A DNA stretch of 64,000 nt from assembly GCA_023079485.1 (NCBI GenBank), contig CM041097.1, positions 15,799,658 to 15,863,657 on the forward strand, given 5' to 3'. Made by a program: the position numbers and the translations under genes. How positions within the stretch are numbered: position 1 is the stretch's first letter; each line of letters begins with the position of its first letter. This document shows, piece by piece, positions 1 through 12,356 of the stretch. The DNA comes from Archilochus colubris. Lineage: Eukaryota; Chordata; Aves; Apodiformes; Trochilidae. Under the pieces are notes generated by a model that was given only the letters and a program-made list of their open reading frames with translations, did not search any database and was not told the DNA's origin.

Positions 1-611
1 CCCCAAGTGCTTGTGTGCTGCTATAATGAGGGCTTTGGTGCCAACTTGTCCTGCAGCTTTTCTGCCCCTGGATGGCTCCCCAGCACAACTGGTCTCTTGG
101 TCAAATTATTTAGGGCTTCCAGGAGGTGGATAAAGCCCTTTGGAGAGCATGGTCAGCTTGTTAAGATGGGCTACAGATCTGTGGCTGGGGTTCAGATGAC
201 AGAAAGGATTAAAGTCAGGGGTCCTGGCCAAGTGAAAGGTTAGCTGCAAAAAATTCTGGGAAAGAAATTAAAAAAAATTGTGACGTGGTGACCTTCTGAA
301 GATCAGGGGCTGTGATCTGCTGTGTGGGTGAGAACCAAACCAGCAGCGTGCTCAGCACCTGCAATGTCATCCCCTTGCAGGGCCACTTGTTTAATTGCTC
401 AAATGCAAAGTGACACGAAGGACCTTGGCTCCAGCCCCAATTTTGGAGCTGTTGGCCTGTGGCTGCTCCGTGTGCCGCAGGAGCAGGTCGTGTCAGCTGT
501 GTAATCTGGGAGCTGAAATGCTGGAGCACTGATCAGATAAGATGGTTGGATAAGGATGAGGACACTTTGTCTTTCTGAAGCTTGGGCCTTGTCTACTTTG
601 TTCTTTTTATT

Positions 612-648
612 ATTTTTTTTTCTTTCTTTTTTTTTTTTTCTTTTTTTC
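612..648. repeat. Pyrimidine-rich low-complexity tract
   Basis: A run of T interrupted only by single C residues. It is a simple low-complexity tract inside intron 1. The open frames that cross it translate to phenylalanine or lysine runs and are not genes. Confidence 0.85.
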
Positions 649-3600
649 ATGTTTTTATACCAGGATGCTGCTGTGGCAAACTCCTGGATTTCTGATGGAT
701 GGGCAGGGTCTGTGACTTTCCAAGGATGTGCCTGCTGGATGCAGGGGAGGGAGGGCTGCAGCCACTTGCTTTCTGCACTAGAAACACCCAGTGCCTTCTC
801 AGCTGGGTATGGGAGATCCAGCACCACAGAGCCTGGACCCACCAACTTGGTGCCCAACATGTGTCCAGGCAGCCTCTCCCATGCTTGGCTTTTGCATCTC
901 ACAGGGGTTGTGCTGAAACTGCAGCCCTTGGCCCCTTCCATGCACAGCACAGACCACTTTCCTTACCTGTGAGAAAGACAGAGAGGCAGCTCCTGGTGAC
1001 CTGGTCAGCTGGTGGAGCTGCTATTGCACATGCTGGACTTCAGCCTCCTTATTTAAAAAAAAAAGATTATTTGCACTGCAGAGTAAAACTAACAGAAGGC
1101 ATCAGGGCAGTTTAGGGGTCACGGGTCTTTGGGGGCTGGCAGAGGGGTGTATGATCCCGTGGCTGTCACCTGGGCCTTTTGCTTGCTGTTCTTCGTCCTC
1201 CAGCACCAGCACACAGGGCCACCTTCTTTCCAGCAGCAGTGCTGAATGAAGAACCAGCTGTGTGTTGGCTCCTCAGCCACTGAGGGTACAACACCAAGCA
1301 TCTGATCCAAGCAGCTGAGGCTACCAATACTCTGTGTTGTTATTACCAGGAGCCAGCAGGCTCACGCAGGGCTCATTTAACATGGGTCAGCTGGTGAGCA
1401 CCAGTTCCCCAAGCCCTGGTGACTTCAGAGCATGAGCCACCAGGGTCCCAGATCTTGGGACTTCTCTTCCAGCAAAGCAAAAGACTCCAAGGCTGCAGGT
1501 TTTAACCCTCTCATCCTTTTTCTTCCCTGCCTATGTGACTGTGCCCCCTGTTCCCTCAGCCCCCTCCCTTTCAGGCTGTGCATCATCACCAGGAGCTGAC
1601 TGCTGACACTGACCTCCCCTGCCCTGGGGGGTTGGTGGGTCCTGGCAGCCCTTTAATAACACAGGGGCACTTGCTTTCATTTGCAGGGTAATGAGGAGGA
1701 TGCTCTGTTACAGTGGGCTGGTACCCTGGTGGATAAATTACAAAGCCAAAGGCAGTGCTGTTATTCCACTGAGGGAATGAGATTATTACTGAGGAAATTG
1801 CAGGACTGCTCCTGTCGTTGTTTTACTACTGGTGTAATAATAGACTTGGTTTTATCAGTATAAATTATTTCCCCCCCCACCCCCTCTTCTCCTCCCAGTT
1901 CTGCTCCTTCTTACGTCCCCAGTGACTCCGTAGACAATGCCAGTCATGGCACGCTGAGTTCCTTTGTATTTTCTGTGGTTTTGGAGCACTCTGGAAAACA
2001 TTAACTATCCAGGCAGTTCTTTTGGTGCTGAGCAGTGTCCCTGTGCAGCACCAGTTCTCCAGAGCCACTTCTCACTGAGGAAAAGTGGGAAAAGCTGAGC
2101 TTCCTCTTGCAGCCTCAGACAACGGGGACAGGGGTGGTCCCAACTCTACCAGCACTGGGGTTCAAGCCCCAGTTTTAAAGTGCTGCTGTTTTATCATCTG
2201 TATGGCCATCAAGTGGTTTTACCAGCAGGCACATGATGCTTGCAATGGCTCTGTGCCATTTTGCACTGTCAGAAGTTCTTGTGAAACCTGGACAAAAAAA
2301 CCCCACGGTGCATGGAGGCCTCTGGGTTACAGGGTCAGTCTGTCAGGAGCTCAGCTCTTACCTTGCTCTCTAAAAGCCTTGAAAAGAAACACTTCAGCAG
2401 AAACTCATCCAAGCCAGAATCCAGTGAAAGGGGTAAAACCAGTTTCTGTTAGTATGAGGTTAAGATAAAAAATACTAAACCAAACTTTACAAATAAGGGA
2501 GATAGAAAAGTAGGTATATATATGGTCAGAGGTGTGGGAGAGAAGAACATTTTAGTCTTTGTTAAAAATACATCGGGGTTTTGCACCAACACTGCAGTGA
2601 AGTTTTGCAGCTCATAAAAAATTCATAAGGGTTCTTGAGGAACACAGAAAGGCAATTCAGGTGTCCAATTTTTGAGCACTGTTGTACTTGCAAGAGTTTA
2701 AGCCAGGTTGGATTGATATTTCTTGTTAAATGCCAGCTCTGCCTTATGGATCATAGTTCAGTGGCTCAAAAGGAATAAATGACAAGATGGCCTGGCTTGG
2801 TGGAGGAGAAGAGACAAGAGCCCAGAGTATTTTGCATTTTCTTTGTGCTTTTACAGTCTCCACTTCAGGGTCCTTTTCACTTCTGCAAACACAAAACTCA
2901 AGGTGAAAAGTAATTGGACAAGGTAACAAATGAGTGAGGGGTTGCTGTATTTCCCACTGGTGAGCTGCTGTGTTTTGCTTGCCACCAAGATCAGCTGCTT
3001 TGACACAGCCTTTCATGTGCCAGCTGACAGTGAATGGAAATCTGCCCCAGGTATGAGAAAAGAGAGGTTTTAGACAGGACAGGCACTAAACCAGCATGAT
3101 TTATATGGGCTGAGGAGGGTGCTTTACATTACATCAGTCTTCCAGGAGTGCCATGATCCCGGCTGCATCATTTGGGAGATACTGGATGCAAAGTGTTGCT
3201 CTCCAGACTGCTGGGTTGGGGAAGGGGAACACATTTCCTCATGTTTTCCCAGGGCTTAGGAAACAAGGCTTGGTGGGCTGAAATGCCACCCCCTCCCACA
3301 GCGACCGCTGCCACCCTCGTGTCATCAGCCTTGTCCTTGTCATGAGGGGGGGTGATTAAAATTGATTTCTAATTTTCTCATTAGAAATTGTGATGCCAAC
3401 GTGGGAGTGGGGCTGTGGTGACAGCACTGGCTGGGTGACACCAGCCCTGGCTGCTGCAGTCACTGGGAAGCCTTGCACCAGGGACACACTGAGATGGCTT
3501 TTTCTCCTTGCCATGGCTTTCCAGGTGCTTCTGCAAGGTCAGACCAGGTAAATGGCAGCTTTCTGAGAGCTGTTCCTGTTGCCCTGTCTCCACCTGACTC

Positions 3601-6151
3601 TGTAAATTAAGAGGGAGAAGCCACCCCAGCTCCTGTGAGCTTCCTCCTGGGAAGGGAGGATGATTTAGTTGGGATGCTAGGACAGGCAGCCCGTGGTTCC
3701 TGCACGTTTGACCAGGCAGGTACTGGTAAGTAAAGGTGCCTTGGGATCTAAGCTGCACATGTTGTTAGTGTAATTGGTTTCTGTGTGGTAATACACAGCA
3801 TCTTTATTCTTTTCATGCAGGCTGAATAACTGGTAACTGACAGGTCCTGCTTTTCAATTACAGACAGTTTCCAGGGGCTGTCACACTTTTAATTTTTTCA
3901 ATAGCTGCAAGCAAAGCAGTAATTGCGTTTCCTATTCCCCACAGCTGCGGCGTGGGCTTTGTGGGTTCCCTCCTCTGAGTTCCTCTGCCTTGGCTTGGAC
4001 TATTGGATGTTTTCTGAGGCTCCCCAGAACGCTGCTGGGCACCTTATCTAATGCTTGGTGGCTCCTTAACCTCCTGCCAGAGCGGTGCTCTGGGGGACAC
4101 GTGGCAGAGCCCGGGAGTTGCTTTGGGATCCGATGGCTGTGATGCTGATGACTGAAGACATCTGGGCAGGGGGAAGGTGGAGGTGTCTGGGGTCCCTACG
4201 CCTGCCCAAGCTGGCAGGGTTTGCAGGCTGAAGTGTGCACAGCTATGTGACACATTGCGTGCTCAGGTCCCTGCCAGGAGATGGGAGAGTTCTTCAAAGG
4301 CTGCTCCAGTAAAGCCAATGGACGTCGCTGTAGGTCCAGGTGACTTAAGTGGAAGTAATTTTGGGGATGTGATTTTGCATTTGCTTCAGTGAGTTTGAAA
4401 GGTCTGCTCAGGACTAGTGCAAAACCTTGCAGCAGCAACCCAGGGAAGTTTGGTTTCCCAACAGTTTGAGTCCTTGGGATGGATTCTCTGTTGTCTCGTA
4501 AAGTGTAGGTGTAGCTTGTGCTCTCCCTGTAGGGTCAGGGCTCACTGTGCGTGGATTCTCTGGAGGCTGGAAAGGTTCTGCTCTGTCTTCTCCTCTAACT
4601 GGCTGCACCTTGTGACTTAGAGGTCTCCAGCCCTCTAAGGTCTCCATCTTAGGGGTCTCCACCCACCTGTGTGAGTGAGGCTGCTCAAGGAGACCAAATA
4701 CCATCACTCCCAAGTGTGTGCTGGGATCCTGCATGCTGTGCTGCTGAAACAAAGCAAGCTCACAGGGCCTGGACTGAAGGTTTCAGGCTGTGAAGGTTTC
4801 AGACTTATGGTGCTTCTGAAGTTCTCTGTGAGCTCTGCCCAGCCCAGGCAGGTAACACCTACGAGACTACACCTTACCCACCAGGACTAGCAAACAAGTG
4901 GGACAGATGATCCCCCATAAAATTGATAGTGCTGGTTATAGCAGAGGAAGTCTGTTTGCTGAATCTCATGCAGATCACCTGTAAAGCATGGTTGAGAGCT
5001 CAGACAAGACTATAAAGGGAGCAGTTGGGGTCTTGTGACTTAATAAGGGATCACTGGGAAGCTGGGCTGTGGTTGAGGACACTGCACACCCAGGGAGGGT
5101 GCCCCAGGGCTCCAGGAAGGGTGCTCATCTTTGCAAAGCCAATGGTTGGGATTCTAACTTTTGCTATCATCTGCTCCAGCCTATTCCTTGGGCTGGAAAA
5201 GCAGAGCAGGATGTGTCCCACCCTCAGCTCTTCCAGTTCAACCTCTGTTGTCATGGTCCCAAACCTATCCTTACTAATGGGTGAAACCAGTCTGAGAGCT
5301 TAGGGACTGGAGTGAGAGGGATGTGGATCCACAGCTCCCCTTCTCCTGAGATGGGGGCTCCAAGAGTGGGCCCTAAGTGAGCATTTTGTTTTCCTACTCA
5401 CTGCAGGAGCTCCTCTTCCCAAGAACTCCTCTGAATCAAAGCAGGAGAGAGGCCTTAGCCCTGTGGGATTTAAATGCTCTGCTTCCTGCTCTGGCATCCT
5501 GTAGTTTCAGGGCTTTAATGTGAAACCCCCTTCCAGTGGGAGGGGTAATTGAAACCATGGTTTCTTAGTTGAGTAATTAGATTGGAGAAATGCAGACATG
5601 TGGAAAATTGGGAAATGGAAGAGTTGTGTGCCCTTAGGCTGCAGGGGAATGTGTTGGGGCCTTTCTGAGGGACACTGGCTCGATCAATGGGATTACAGGA
5701 CAAGCATGATGCAAGTCCAAGCCCTGACTAGGGAAAACATGGTGAGAAAGGGGTCCCTTTCCTGCTGTGCTGATCTGACAGATGTGTTTCCTTCCCCAGA
5801 ACTTCTCATTGAGTTCTGCAGTGCTCTGTGAGCAGAGGGATGGATGGATGTGCATCCAGTTACAGGCTTGGGAGAAAAAAAAAAACCCTCTTCATGTTGT
5901 TAATGCACTCACTGAAATTTTAATTGAATGATGCATTCAACAGGACCAGCTCATAGGTCACACAGGGGTGATGTTAAGACTGTGTTTGTGTGTATTTCAT
6001 TTATGACTCTCTTAACCTTAGATATTTAGTGAAGTGTTACAGATTTAACAGTGGGCTACACTTTCTAGACTGACCCAGTCACACCTACTGTGTTTTATTC
6101 TTGCACAGCCTAACAGCTGAGAACTTGTTTGGATGCTGCCAGCCATGCTGA

Positions 6152-6183
6152 GGGGTTTTTGGGTTTTTGAGTTTTTGGGTTCT
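6152..6183. repeat. Short imperfect tandem repeat, GGGTTTTT-like unit
   Basis: About four imperfect copies of a 7-9 base unit made of G2-4 followed by T5 (ggggttttt, gggttttt, gagttttt, gggttc). It is a minor low-complexity repeat in intron 1. Confidence 0.7.
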
Positions 6184-7339
6184 GACTCCTGGGCTGTGGC
6201 TTGCAGGGTCTGGCACTATTTCTGGCTGAGATTATTTAAGCAAAGGTAAATATCCTACCAAATGGCTCTGTAGTAGGGTAGATCCCACAGTCAAACTCTC
6301 CAGAGATGCCTCTAAGCTTAAAAAAGTAATTTCCAGTAATCTGTGGGTGCAGTGTGGGCTGTTGGTAATGGCAGGGATGAAGGCAAATGGGGTCACAGGG
6401 CTCCAAAAGACCCTTGCTGTGTGCTGAGTAGTAATCAGGTAAAATAGAAAATGCTGCCTGTATCCCCCTGCCTCATTTTCAGCATCATTTTAATTCAGGG
6501 GTTTTGAGTAATACAGGATCTTTTTCTTATGTCTCACAGCTTGTCTTCTGGATCTCTCTTTCTTGCTCAGTTTGCTTTCTCTCTGATCTAACTTGGGTTT
6601 TGCCTCTGCCTTGAGCAGGAGGTTGGGCCTGAGACCTCCAGAGTCCCTCTGATGAATATTATTCTGTAATTCTGATCTTTTTTGTCCTGCAGCTGGTTGA
6701 GCCTACTACACACAAAACCTCCCTTCTTTCCTCCTCAGCCCAAAGCTGCAGGCACCTTCCACTTCCTCAGCTTTAAATGTTGCCTTTGTGAAGTCATTTC
6801 TCTCTTTAAGAATTTTGGACTTTGCTGAGCTACTTCTTTACCCAAATGCAAGACCAAACTGATTCTTTTGAGCTCCTACTGATCCATCATCCCACATTGT
6901 TTCTACCTACATAGATGGCTGTTAAGATTTAATCAACAACTCTTCTTCTGAAGCTTCAGTCCTGCTCAGCAGAATTGGAATTGCATTAAATAGAGGCATT
7001 AAAAATGCAACACTATTCATGAGAGCAGCCTCGTAACATGAACCACTGCTTTGTGTGTGGTTTAGCATCTCATTAAATCAAGAAGCTCCTGTGTTGGGAT
7101 CATGTGTTCTCCTGACTTATTGCTGTGTTTGCCTTCTCTGCTAAGTCCTGGGGGCAGGAGCTGTCACCAGTTGCACAGCACGGTGTGGCATGGGATGTGC
7201 TGCCACCTTTACACAGTGTGGATCATCTTTCTTGTATTTTGTGTTCTCCCTGAAGTCACCCAAAAAGCTGTCAGCAGCATCTCAGGGGTACCAAGACTGC
7301 AGAGTTTTGCCTCTTTGTGTCAAACCCTTCTTTCAGAAG

Positions 7340-7480
7340 ATCCCTTCCCTGGAGACGTTTCAACCCACCTGGGTGTGTTCCTGTGTGACCTGCTGTGGGT
7401 GACCCTGCTCTGCAGGGGTGGGGGTTTGGATTAGATGATCTTTTGAGGTCCTTTCCAACCCTTAACTTGATCCTATGATT
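7340..7480 (+). mobile_element. CR1 LINE 3'-end remnant, plus orientation
   Basis: The stretch from 'ccctggagacgtttcaaccc' through 'ttagatgatcttttgaggtc' and 'ctttccaaccc' to 'cctatgattc' follows the 3' terminal region of avian CR1 elements: the end of the reverse-transcriptase frame, the short 3' UTR and the ATTCTATG-like tail. Only the terminal part is recognisable and it is worn by substitutions, so it is an old 5'-truncated copy. The left border is approximate. It lies in the sense direction inside intron 1 and stops about 30 bases before the exon 2 acceptor. Confidence 0.8.
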
Positions 7481-7511
7481 CCTCAGGGGTCATTTTGCTC
7501 TTTTTCCTCAG

Positions 7512-7655
7512 GTCCCATCAGCAGTATCCTCGTCAACCGCTATGGCAGCCGCCCCGTGGTTATGTTTGGGGGGCTGCTCTGTGGCATTGGGATGGTCTCA
7601 GCTGCCTTCTGCACCACCATCCTGCAGCTCTACATCTGCGTGGGATTCATCACAG
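7512..7655 (+). CDS. SLC16A7: SLC16A7-like monocarboxylate transporter, coding exon 2 (144 nt)
   Basis: This exon encodes 48 residues running from the end of transmembrane helix 2 through helix 3 into the start of helix 4. The first residues, GPISSILVNRYGSRPVV, form the helix 2-3 junction typical of the MCT family (a proton-coupled lactate, pyruvate and ketone-body carrier in the plasma membrane, major facilitator fold). The borders are an acceptor AG at 7510-7511, after a pyrimidine-rich stretch, and a donor gtgag at 7656. Both junctions interrupt a glycine codon after its first base, the same phase as the following introns. The 144-nt length and phase fit what I recall of this exon in the family. 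Wording such as GSRPVV and VGFITG is closer to MCT2 than to MCT1 or MCT4. The next closest alternative would be another SLC16 paralogue. Confidence 0.9.
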
Positions 7656-9426
7656 GTGAGAAGAAAGCATCCACCTGCCACCTGCACCCAAGGGTCACTT
7701 CTGATGGATGGTTTGGGCACTCACCCTGGGGCACCTTGGCCAAATGCAAGGGGAACCCAGTGAGATGAAAAGGTGTTGGGAGCTTTGTATAAAAAAATGT
7801 GGGCTCCTTGTATTTGAGGTGCTCCAGCTGATCTTTAGTCAAGAGCCATCCCCTGCACAGGGCTGGGATGCTGGGTGAGCATCGCGTGCAGGATCTTAGC
7901 AGGGGATGTGCTCCTTGCAGCTGAGTGCTCTTGGCCAGAGGCAGGGGTGAGAATGGGCATCAGTGCTCTCAGCTCCTGCTGAAGTGAACACAGGTTGACT
8001 CTGCTCTGCCCTGGGCAAGGTGAGCCTTTCAAGATACAAGTGCCACTGTGAAGAAAGCACCTGGGTTCCTATGTAACTACGTGTGATATTCCCTCTGTGA
8101 GGTGCATGAAATGAGATTTTGGAAACTTGCTTTGTTTCCTTGTCCTTTGCTTGCTTGTGAGGGTAAAAGGTCCTTTATCTGAAAATAACCACCCCTAAAA
8201 TCGATGGAGAATTTCTCAATATGGATCATAGTGCACAAAAATATATCTGTATTTCCATAATGAAGTTATGCTTTGAAATTTCTGTATTGAAATATGAATT
8301 TCCACGTTGGAAACTCAAAAAGGGGGTGATATAGTCTCAGTCCAGCATCTTTAAAACCTGCAGGTGCTGGATTGTTGCTTTTAAAGGTAAGTGAATTGGA
8401 TTCACCTGTCTGAGTAGAGATGCTTAATTGTAAGCATTTTTGTTTGATTATTTTGTCTAAGGTAAAATCAATGTTTTTCCAAGTGCAGTTAGGACATCTG
8501 CCTGAGAACATGACATAATGTGTTCAGAATTGGCTTCTGAGGTTGCAAGGTGTATGTTTTAATGAATGTTCCCCCTCTCACTGCAGCTGCCTTAAATGTT
8601 GCTGTTTTCTGAACATGAAAAGTGTGAGCTCAACATTTAAAATCAATAAAACCAGCCACTGGCAAAGTAAATTGGAACAGCAAGATTGTCACACTGTTCT
8701 CCTGCACCAATATTGCTTTATTAGATCTGTATGGAAGTGAATAAATCCCCATGTAGGATTCCTTCTCGTAAACCTTACCCTTTTAAAGGAGAGTCACTGT
8801 AGTTAGAGGAAAAGATGTTATTACTGAGTACATAAGTCTTGCAGATTCCTTGAAAGAGATTCTAATGATGAAAAGTAAAAATAACCAGTGTCTCCCATGG
8901 ATAATTTCAGTATTTACTGATTAATGAGCTTATGTCATTCCATGCTAAACAGATGTCCTCTAGCAAGTTGACTAACACTGGATTAGGAGAAAAAAACCAT
9001 AAATCCTTTGCTAAAAAAGTATACATTTTGCTAAGCAGAAGGGCTCAGGCAAGGAACAGAGCTGTAGGAAAGCACCAGCTCCTATCTATATTCAGAAGTA
9101 ACTGCCTAAAAAACCCAATCATACCAGGGAATTTTGTGTCCAACCCCAGTGAGCTTAACATTTATAGAGACCCTGCTCTTATTCAGTCTAAATTTAGTCC
9201 TTTGCCCATGCAAAGGAGTTGATAGTGTGAGCTGTGCTCCATGCGTGCATGAAACCCTCATCCCAGAAAGAGAGCACGGGGGCAAAGATGTCCCCATGTC
9301 CCTCCTGTCTTCACTGCCATGGTGTTTCCTCAGAGCAAAGTGGATTTTCTGTGTGCATCTTGCCCTCCTGCTTGCTGGAATGGGTGAGGCCTCAGCTAAG
9401 AGCCCAGCATCTCCAGGCACAGGGGG

Positions 9427-9443
9427 TGTGTGTGTGTGTGTGC
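9427..9443. repeat. (TG)n microsatellite
   Basis: About eight uninterrupted TG units after a short G run. It is a short dinucleotide microsatellite inside intron 2. Confidence 0.9.
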
Positions 9444-11192
9444 TGGGCAAGGAATATTAATTTGACAGAGAAAGGAAGATGCTTGTAATCCTGCTAAGAT
9501 GCTTGATGCCTCTAATTATTCTTGGAGTGCTTTGGCTGGCCAGGCTTGAACATGGAAGCATTCAAGGGCTGCCTGTAAAGGTGATTTGCAGGGATTGTAA
9601 AGCCACCTGCAGTCACCATGCCCTGCCAAGCCTCCTTCCTACCAGCCTATAGAGAGAACAGGCTGACATACAGGACTGTGTCCCTGTAATTCATAGGGAT
9701 GGAGATAAAACCAGGGTAGTTGGTACTGGGAGGGAGGTCCCTGCTACAGTCCCATGCCTTTGGCATACGAATAGAAATCTTTCCAGAAGAGCAGAGTGGG
9801 AAATATCTACTTACAGTGGAGGGATTAGACATGGTGATCTCAGTTCCTTTCTTGATTATGTCTTCTGCCATTTGCATGCAGGGCAGGGACCGGGCTCTGC
9901 TGTCGGAGGCAGCTCCATCCTTGGTGGCACCAAGCAGTGGGCTGCACGAGGCCCTTGGCATGAGCTGTAAAACCCATCTTCCCTTCCTCCTTGTTTCCCT
10001 GTAGCATTTAGAAAAAGAAATGGGGTTTGCAAGCTGTCAGCCTGGGTAGCTGCCAGCTTTGGAGGCATTAATAGGCGTTTAGGCATGCAGCTGCTGCTTC
10101 AAGTCTGAGCCAGTGGCAGGAAATTTCCAAGCTAAACACAGGCAGCAACAACTGGTCAGAGTTTAGGTCAATCTGTACCAATTAGACCACCACAAAATGA
10201 AATGGGATCCAGGGGAAAGCACATGGACTAATGAGAATTGAGTCTTTGCCTTCATCTGTTAACGCTGAGCATTGAAATACCTGGTGGGATTTTCCCTTGG
10301 TGATAAAGAAAAGGATTAACAGCTCCACAGCCCACTCCTGAAACACCCCTGATTTCCTTCTAGCATGAGGGAGATGTATTTAATCTAGGCAAGGATGCTC
10401 TTTCTGGCATGGGCTGGCTTCTGCTCATGCAAAACCACCAATAAGGGGAAAATGTGGTTATTTGAGTATCAGTTTTAGCCATGGAAAAGCTGCTGTAGTT
10501 TCTGAAAACTGGAATAAGAGTGGTATAAATATTTCCAACTAAAGTCTGCTAAAAGCTTAAATTGAAATTCCAGTAATTTGATTTGAAACTCTCCAGATTT
10601 AATTAATGGGAAGAGCATGGGGTAATATTAAATTAGATTTGTCTGACTTGGAAATGAATGTTCACATAATAAAAAATCTGAGTTGATTATTGGTTAAGTG
10701 GGTAGCTGGCATCCAGTCTGACTTTCCATCCCTGAACAACACGTGGTGGGTTCTGACCAAAAAGATTCTGTTGAAATGCTGGTTCAGTTTCTGCCCCTAC
10801 CTACCAGAGTTAAAGCAAAGTCTCATCCACTCTGTTGCATCTTCCCAGGTGAAAGAAGATGATTCCCATATCTGAGCATGCTCAGGGGTGTTTTCTGACC
10901 AAGGATGTGTTTTGCCTCTGTAATTCTCAGTTCTGCCCTCTAATGGGGATGAATTTGGCCCCTAATGCATTATCAGTAGTCTGTGCTTCCCAAAGACACC
11001 CTACCAAGTATGTGGGCTGCCTAGGAAAGTTCATGCTGAGAATGTGTTTCATACCAAGACTAATTTTAATATGTTGCCATTTCAATTTACTTTAGTGTTG
11101 AAAACTTCCAAGTAATTAAAAGAAATAAATAATCTTGGGCTTGGCAAAAAAAATCACAGTCTTGTAAAAGTGTTCAAACTGAAGCTATCCAA

Positions 11193-11230
11193 CATCAGTT
11201 GAATTCTGCTGCATCAGTTGGATTCTGCTC
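11193..11230. repeat. Imperfect 19-base tandem duplication
   Basis: Two adjacent copies of a unit that reads catcagttgaattctgctg and then catcagttggattctgctc, followed by the start of a third (tatcagt). This is a small local duplication in intron 2 with no evident function. Confidence 0.75.
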
Positions 11231-12013
11231 TATCAGTGACTAATGATGGTGTTCCTTAATTAATTTTGAGGACCTTGACCTTTCTAAATTCTCTTCTGTA
11301 AAGCAATATGCCTAACTATGTACTGCACAGTTAAATAAACTAATTATATAGACTAATGAACAAGAAAAAATCTGCATGACCTTATTTTCAGGATTCATGT
11401 TCTCTGGTATAATCACTTCTAGGATTACATTTCTGCTTTGTTCTAGTGGGGCTCTCTTTCTTGGATGATAGGATGGAAAATGTGTGGCAGGATTTTTAAA
11501 TGTAATTTTGATAGAGTTCTGAAAACTTAATTTTTAAAGGAAATACCACATCACAGAAATGTTTGAAAAGGAGACATTAATATAAGTTAGTGCTCTCAAA
11601 CAGACCCAGAGACAGCTGGGACCACCACAGTATTTGATATCTGTGTTCAGGTCTCACCTGTGCAAGAGAAGCTGGCAAAGTGAATCAGCAATGCAGATTT
11701 AGAATGCCATTTATATATCAAAATGCAGTAAAAATAAATTTTAATTAAAGAAACACTCTAGGATCCTGTTGAATTAGCACCCTCAGTAGTTGTTTTGCTG
11801 TGTACTTGCAGACATCTTCATCTTTTCCATCAGTCCTGAGTTGCTCACACCACCAAGTCAGTAATGGGTGAGAAGTTTGGTGTTATTTTTTGTGCAGTTT
11901 TGTCAGCCTGGCAGCAGTGTTGGGTGCCCACCACCCATGGAAGGGAGTGTTGGCCCCAGCCACACATGAGAAGTGCCCAAGCCAGAACAACCTTTCTCTA
12001 AATGGGAGTATTG

Positions 12014-12042
12014 TATTTTTATTTTATTTTATTTTATTTTTT
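12014..12042. repeat. (TTTTA)n pentanucleotide repeat
   Basis: About five units of ATTTT in a row, ending in a short T run. It is a simple repeat in intron 2, about 315 bases upstream of the exon 3 acceptor. Confidence 0.85.
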
Positions 12043-12356
12043 CAATAAATCCATCCTCTCATCCAAGAAGTCTGCTGTGGTGGGAAAAAACCATCCAGCA
12101 TTTGTTGAGGGTGTAGTTTGAAGCATTTATTCTGAAGCAAACTCTCTGTGCTAGGTTTGCCACTCAAGAGCTTTGCAGTGCAAAAGGAAAGAGCTGTCTT
12201 GGACTTGAGGCATCTTTGTGGGGTCTGGTTACCTAAATGTGGCAACTAGATTTTTGGGATATCACGAGCAGAGTTTGCATCTGTCCATGAATTTGCTTAA
12301 AAGAATGGGACTCCAGCCTTTTTTTTTGGTATCTCAACTATTTTTCTCTGTTCCAG

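Larger units (their letters stand above)
1..7511 (+). other. SLC16A7: Intron 1 (3' part) of the SLC16A7-like gene
   Basis: Everything upstream of the first visible coding exon is read as intron, because exon 2 starts inside a glycine codon and therefore needs an upstream coding exon. I looked for the TM1 signature that opens every MCT (Asp-Gly-Gly-Trp-Gly-Trp type, coding pattern tgg ggn tgg) and did not find it on the plus strand here, so exon 1 most likely lies left of the window. The stretch contains a pyrimidine tract near 612-648, a short GGGTTTTT-like repeat at 6152-6183 and a CR1 remnant at about 7340-7480. It ends in a good acceptor, tttgctctttttcctcag. Part of the left side could instead be promoter or 5' UTR if there are alternative first exons. 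I see no other gene. Confidence 0.6.
7656..12356 (+). other. SLC16A7: Intron 2 of the SLC16A7-like gene (4.7 kb)
   Basis: The intron has GT-AG ends: donor gtgag at 7656 and acceptor ttttctctgttccag ending at 12356. The two flanking coding pieces join in phase across a split glycine codon. It contains a (TG)n run, a (TTTTA)n run and one 19-base imperfect duplication, listed separately. No second gene, RNA gene or recognisable transposon was seen inside it. Confidence 0.85.

Noticed and set aside
399..950. 183-codon minus-strand open frame
   Set aside because: Its middle is a lysine run from the pyrimidine tract at 612-648, and the rest has no family resemblance.
2158..2172. ggggttcaagcccca, resembling a tRNA B box
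   Set aside because: No matching A box, anticodon arm or acceptor stem could be arranged upstream, and the T-arm pairing itself is imperfect.
12218..12356. Apparent start codon and 46 extra codons in front of exon 3
   Set aside because: The family match begins exactly after the acceptor at 12356, and the upstream part is intron that happens to be open.
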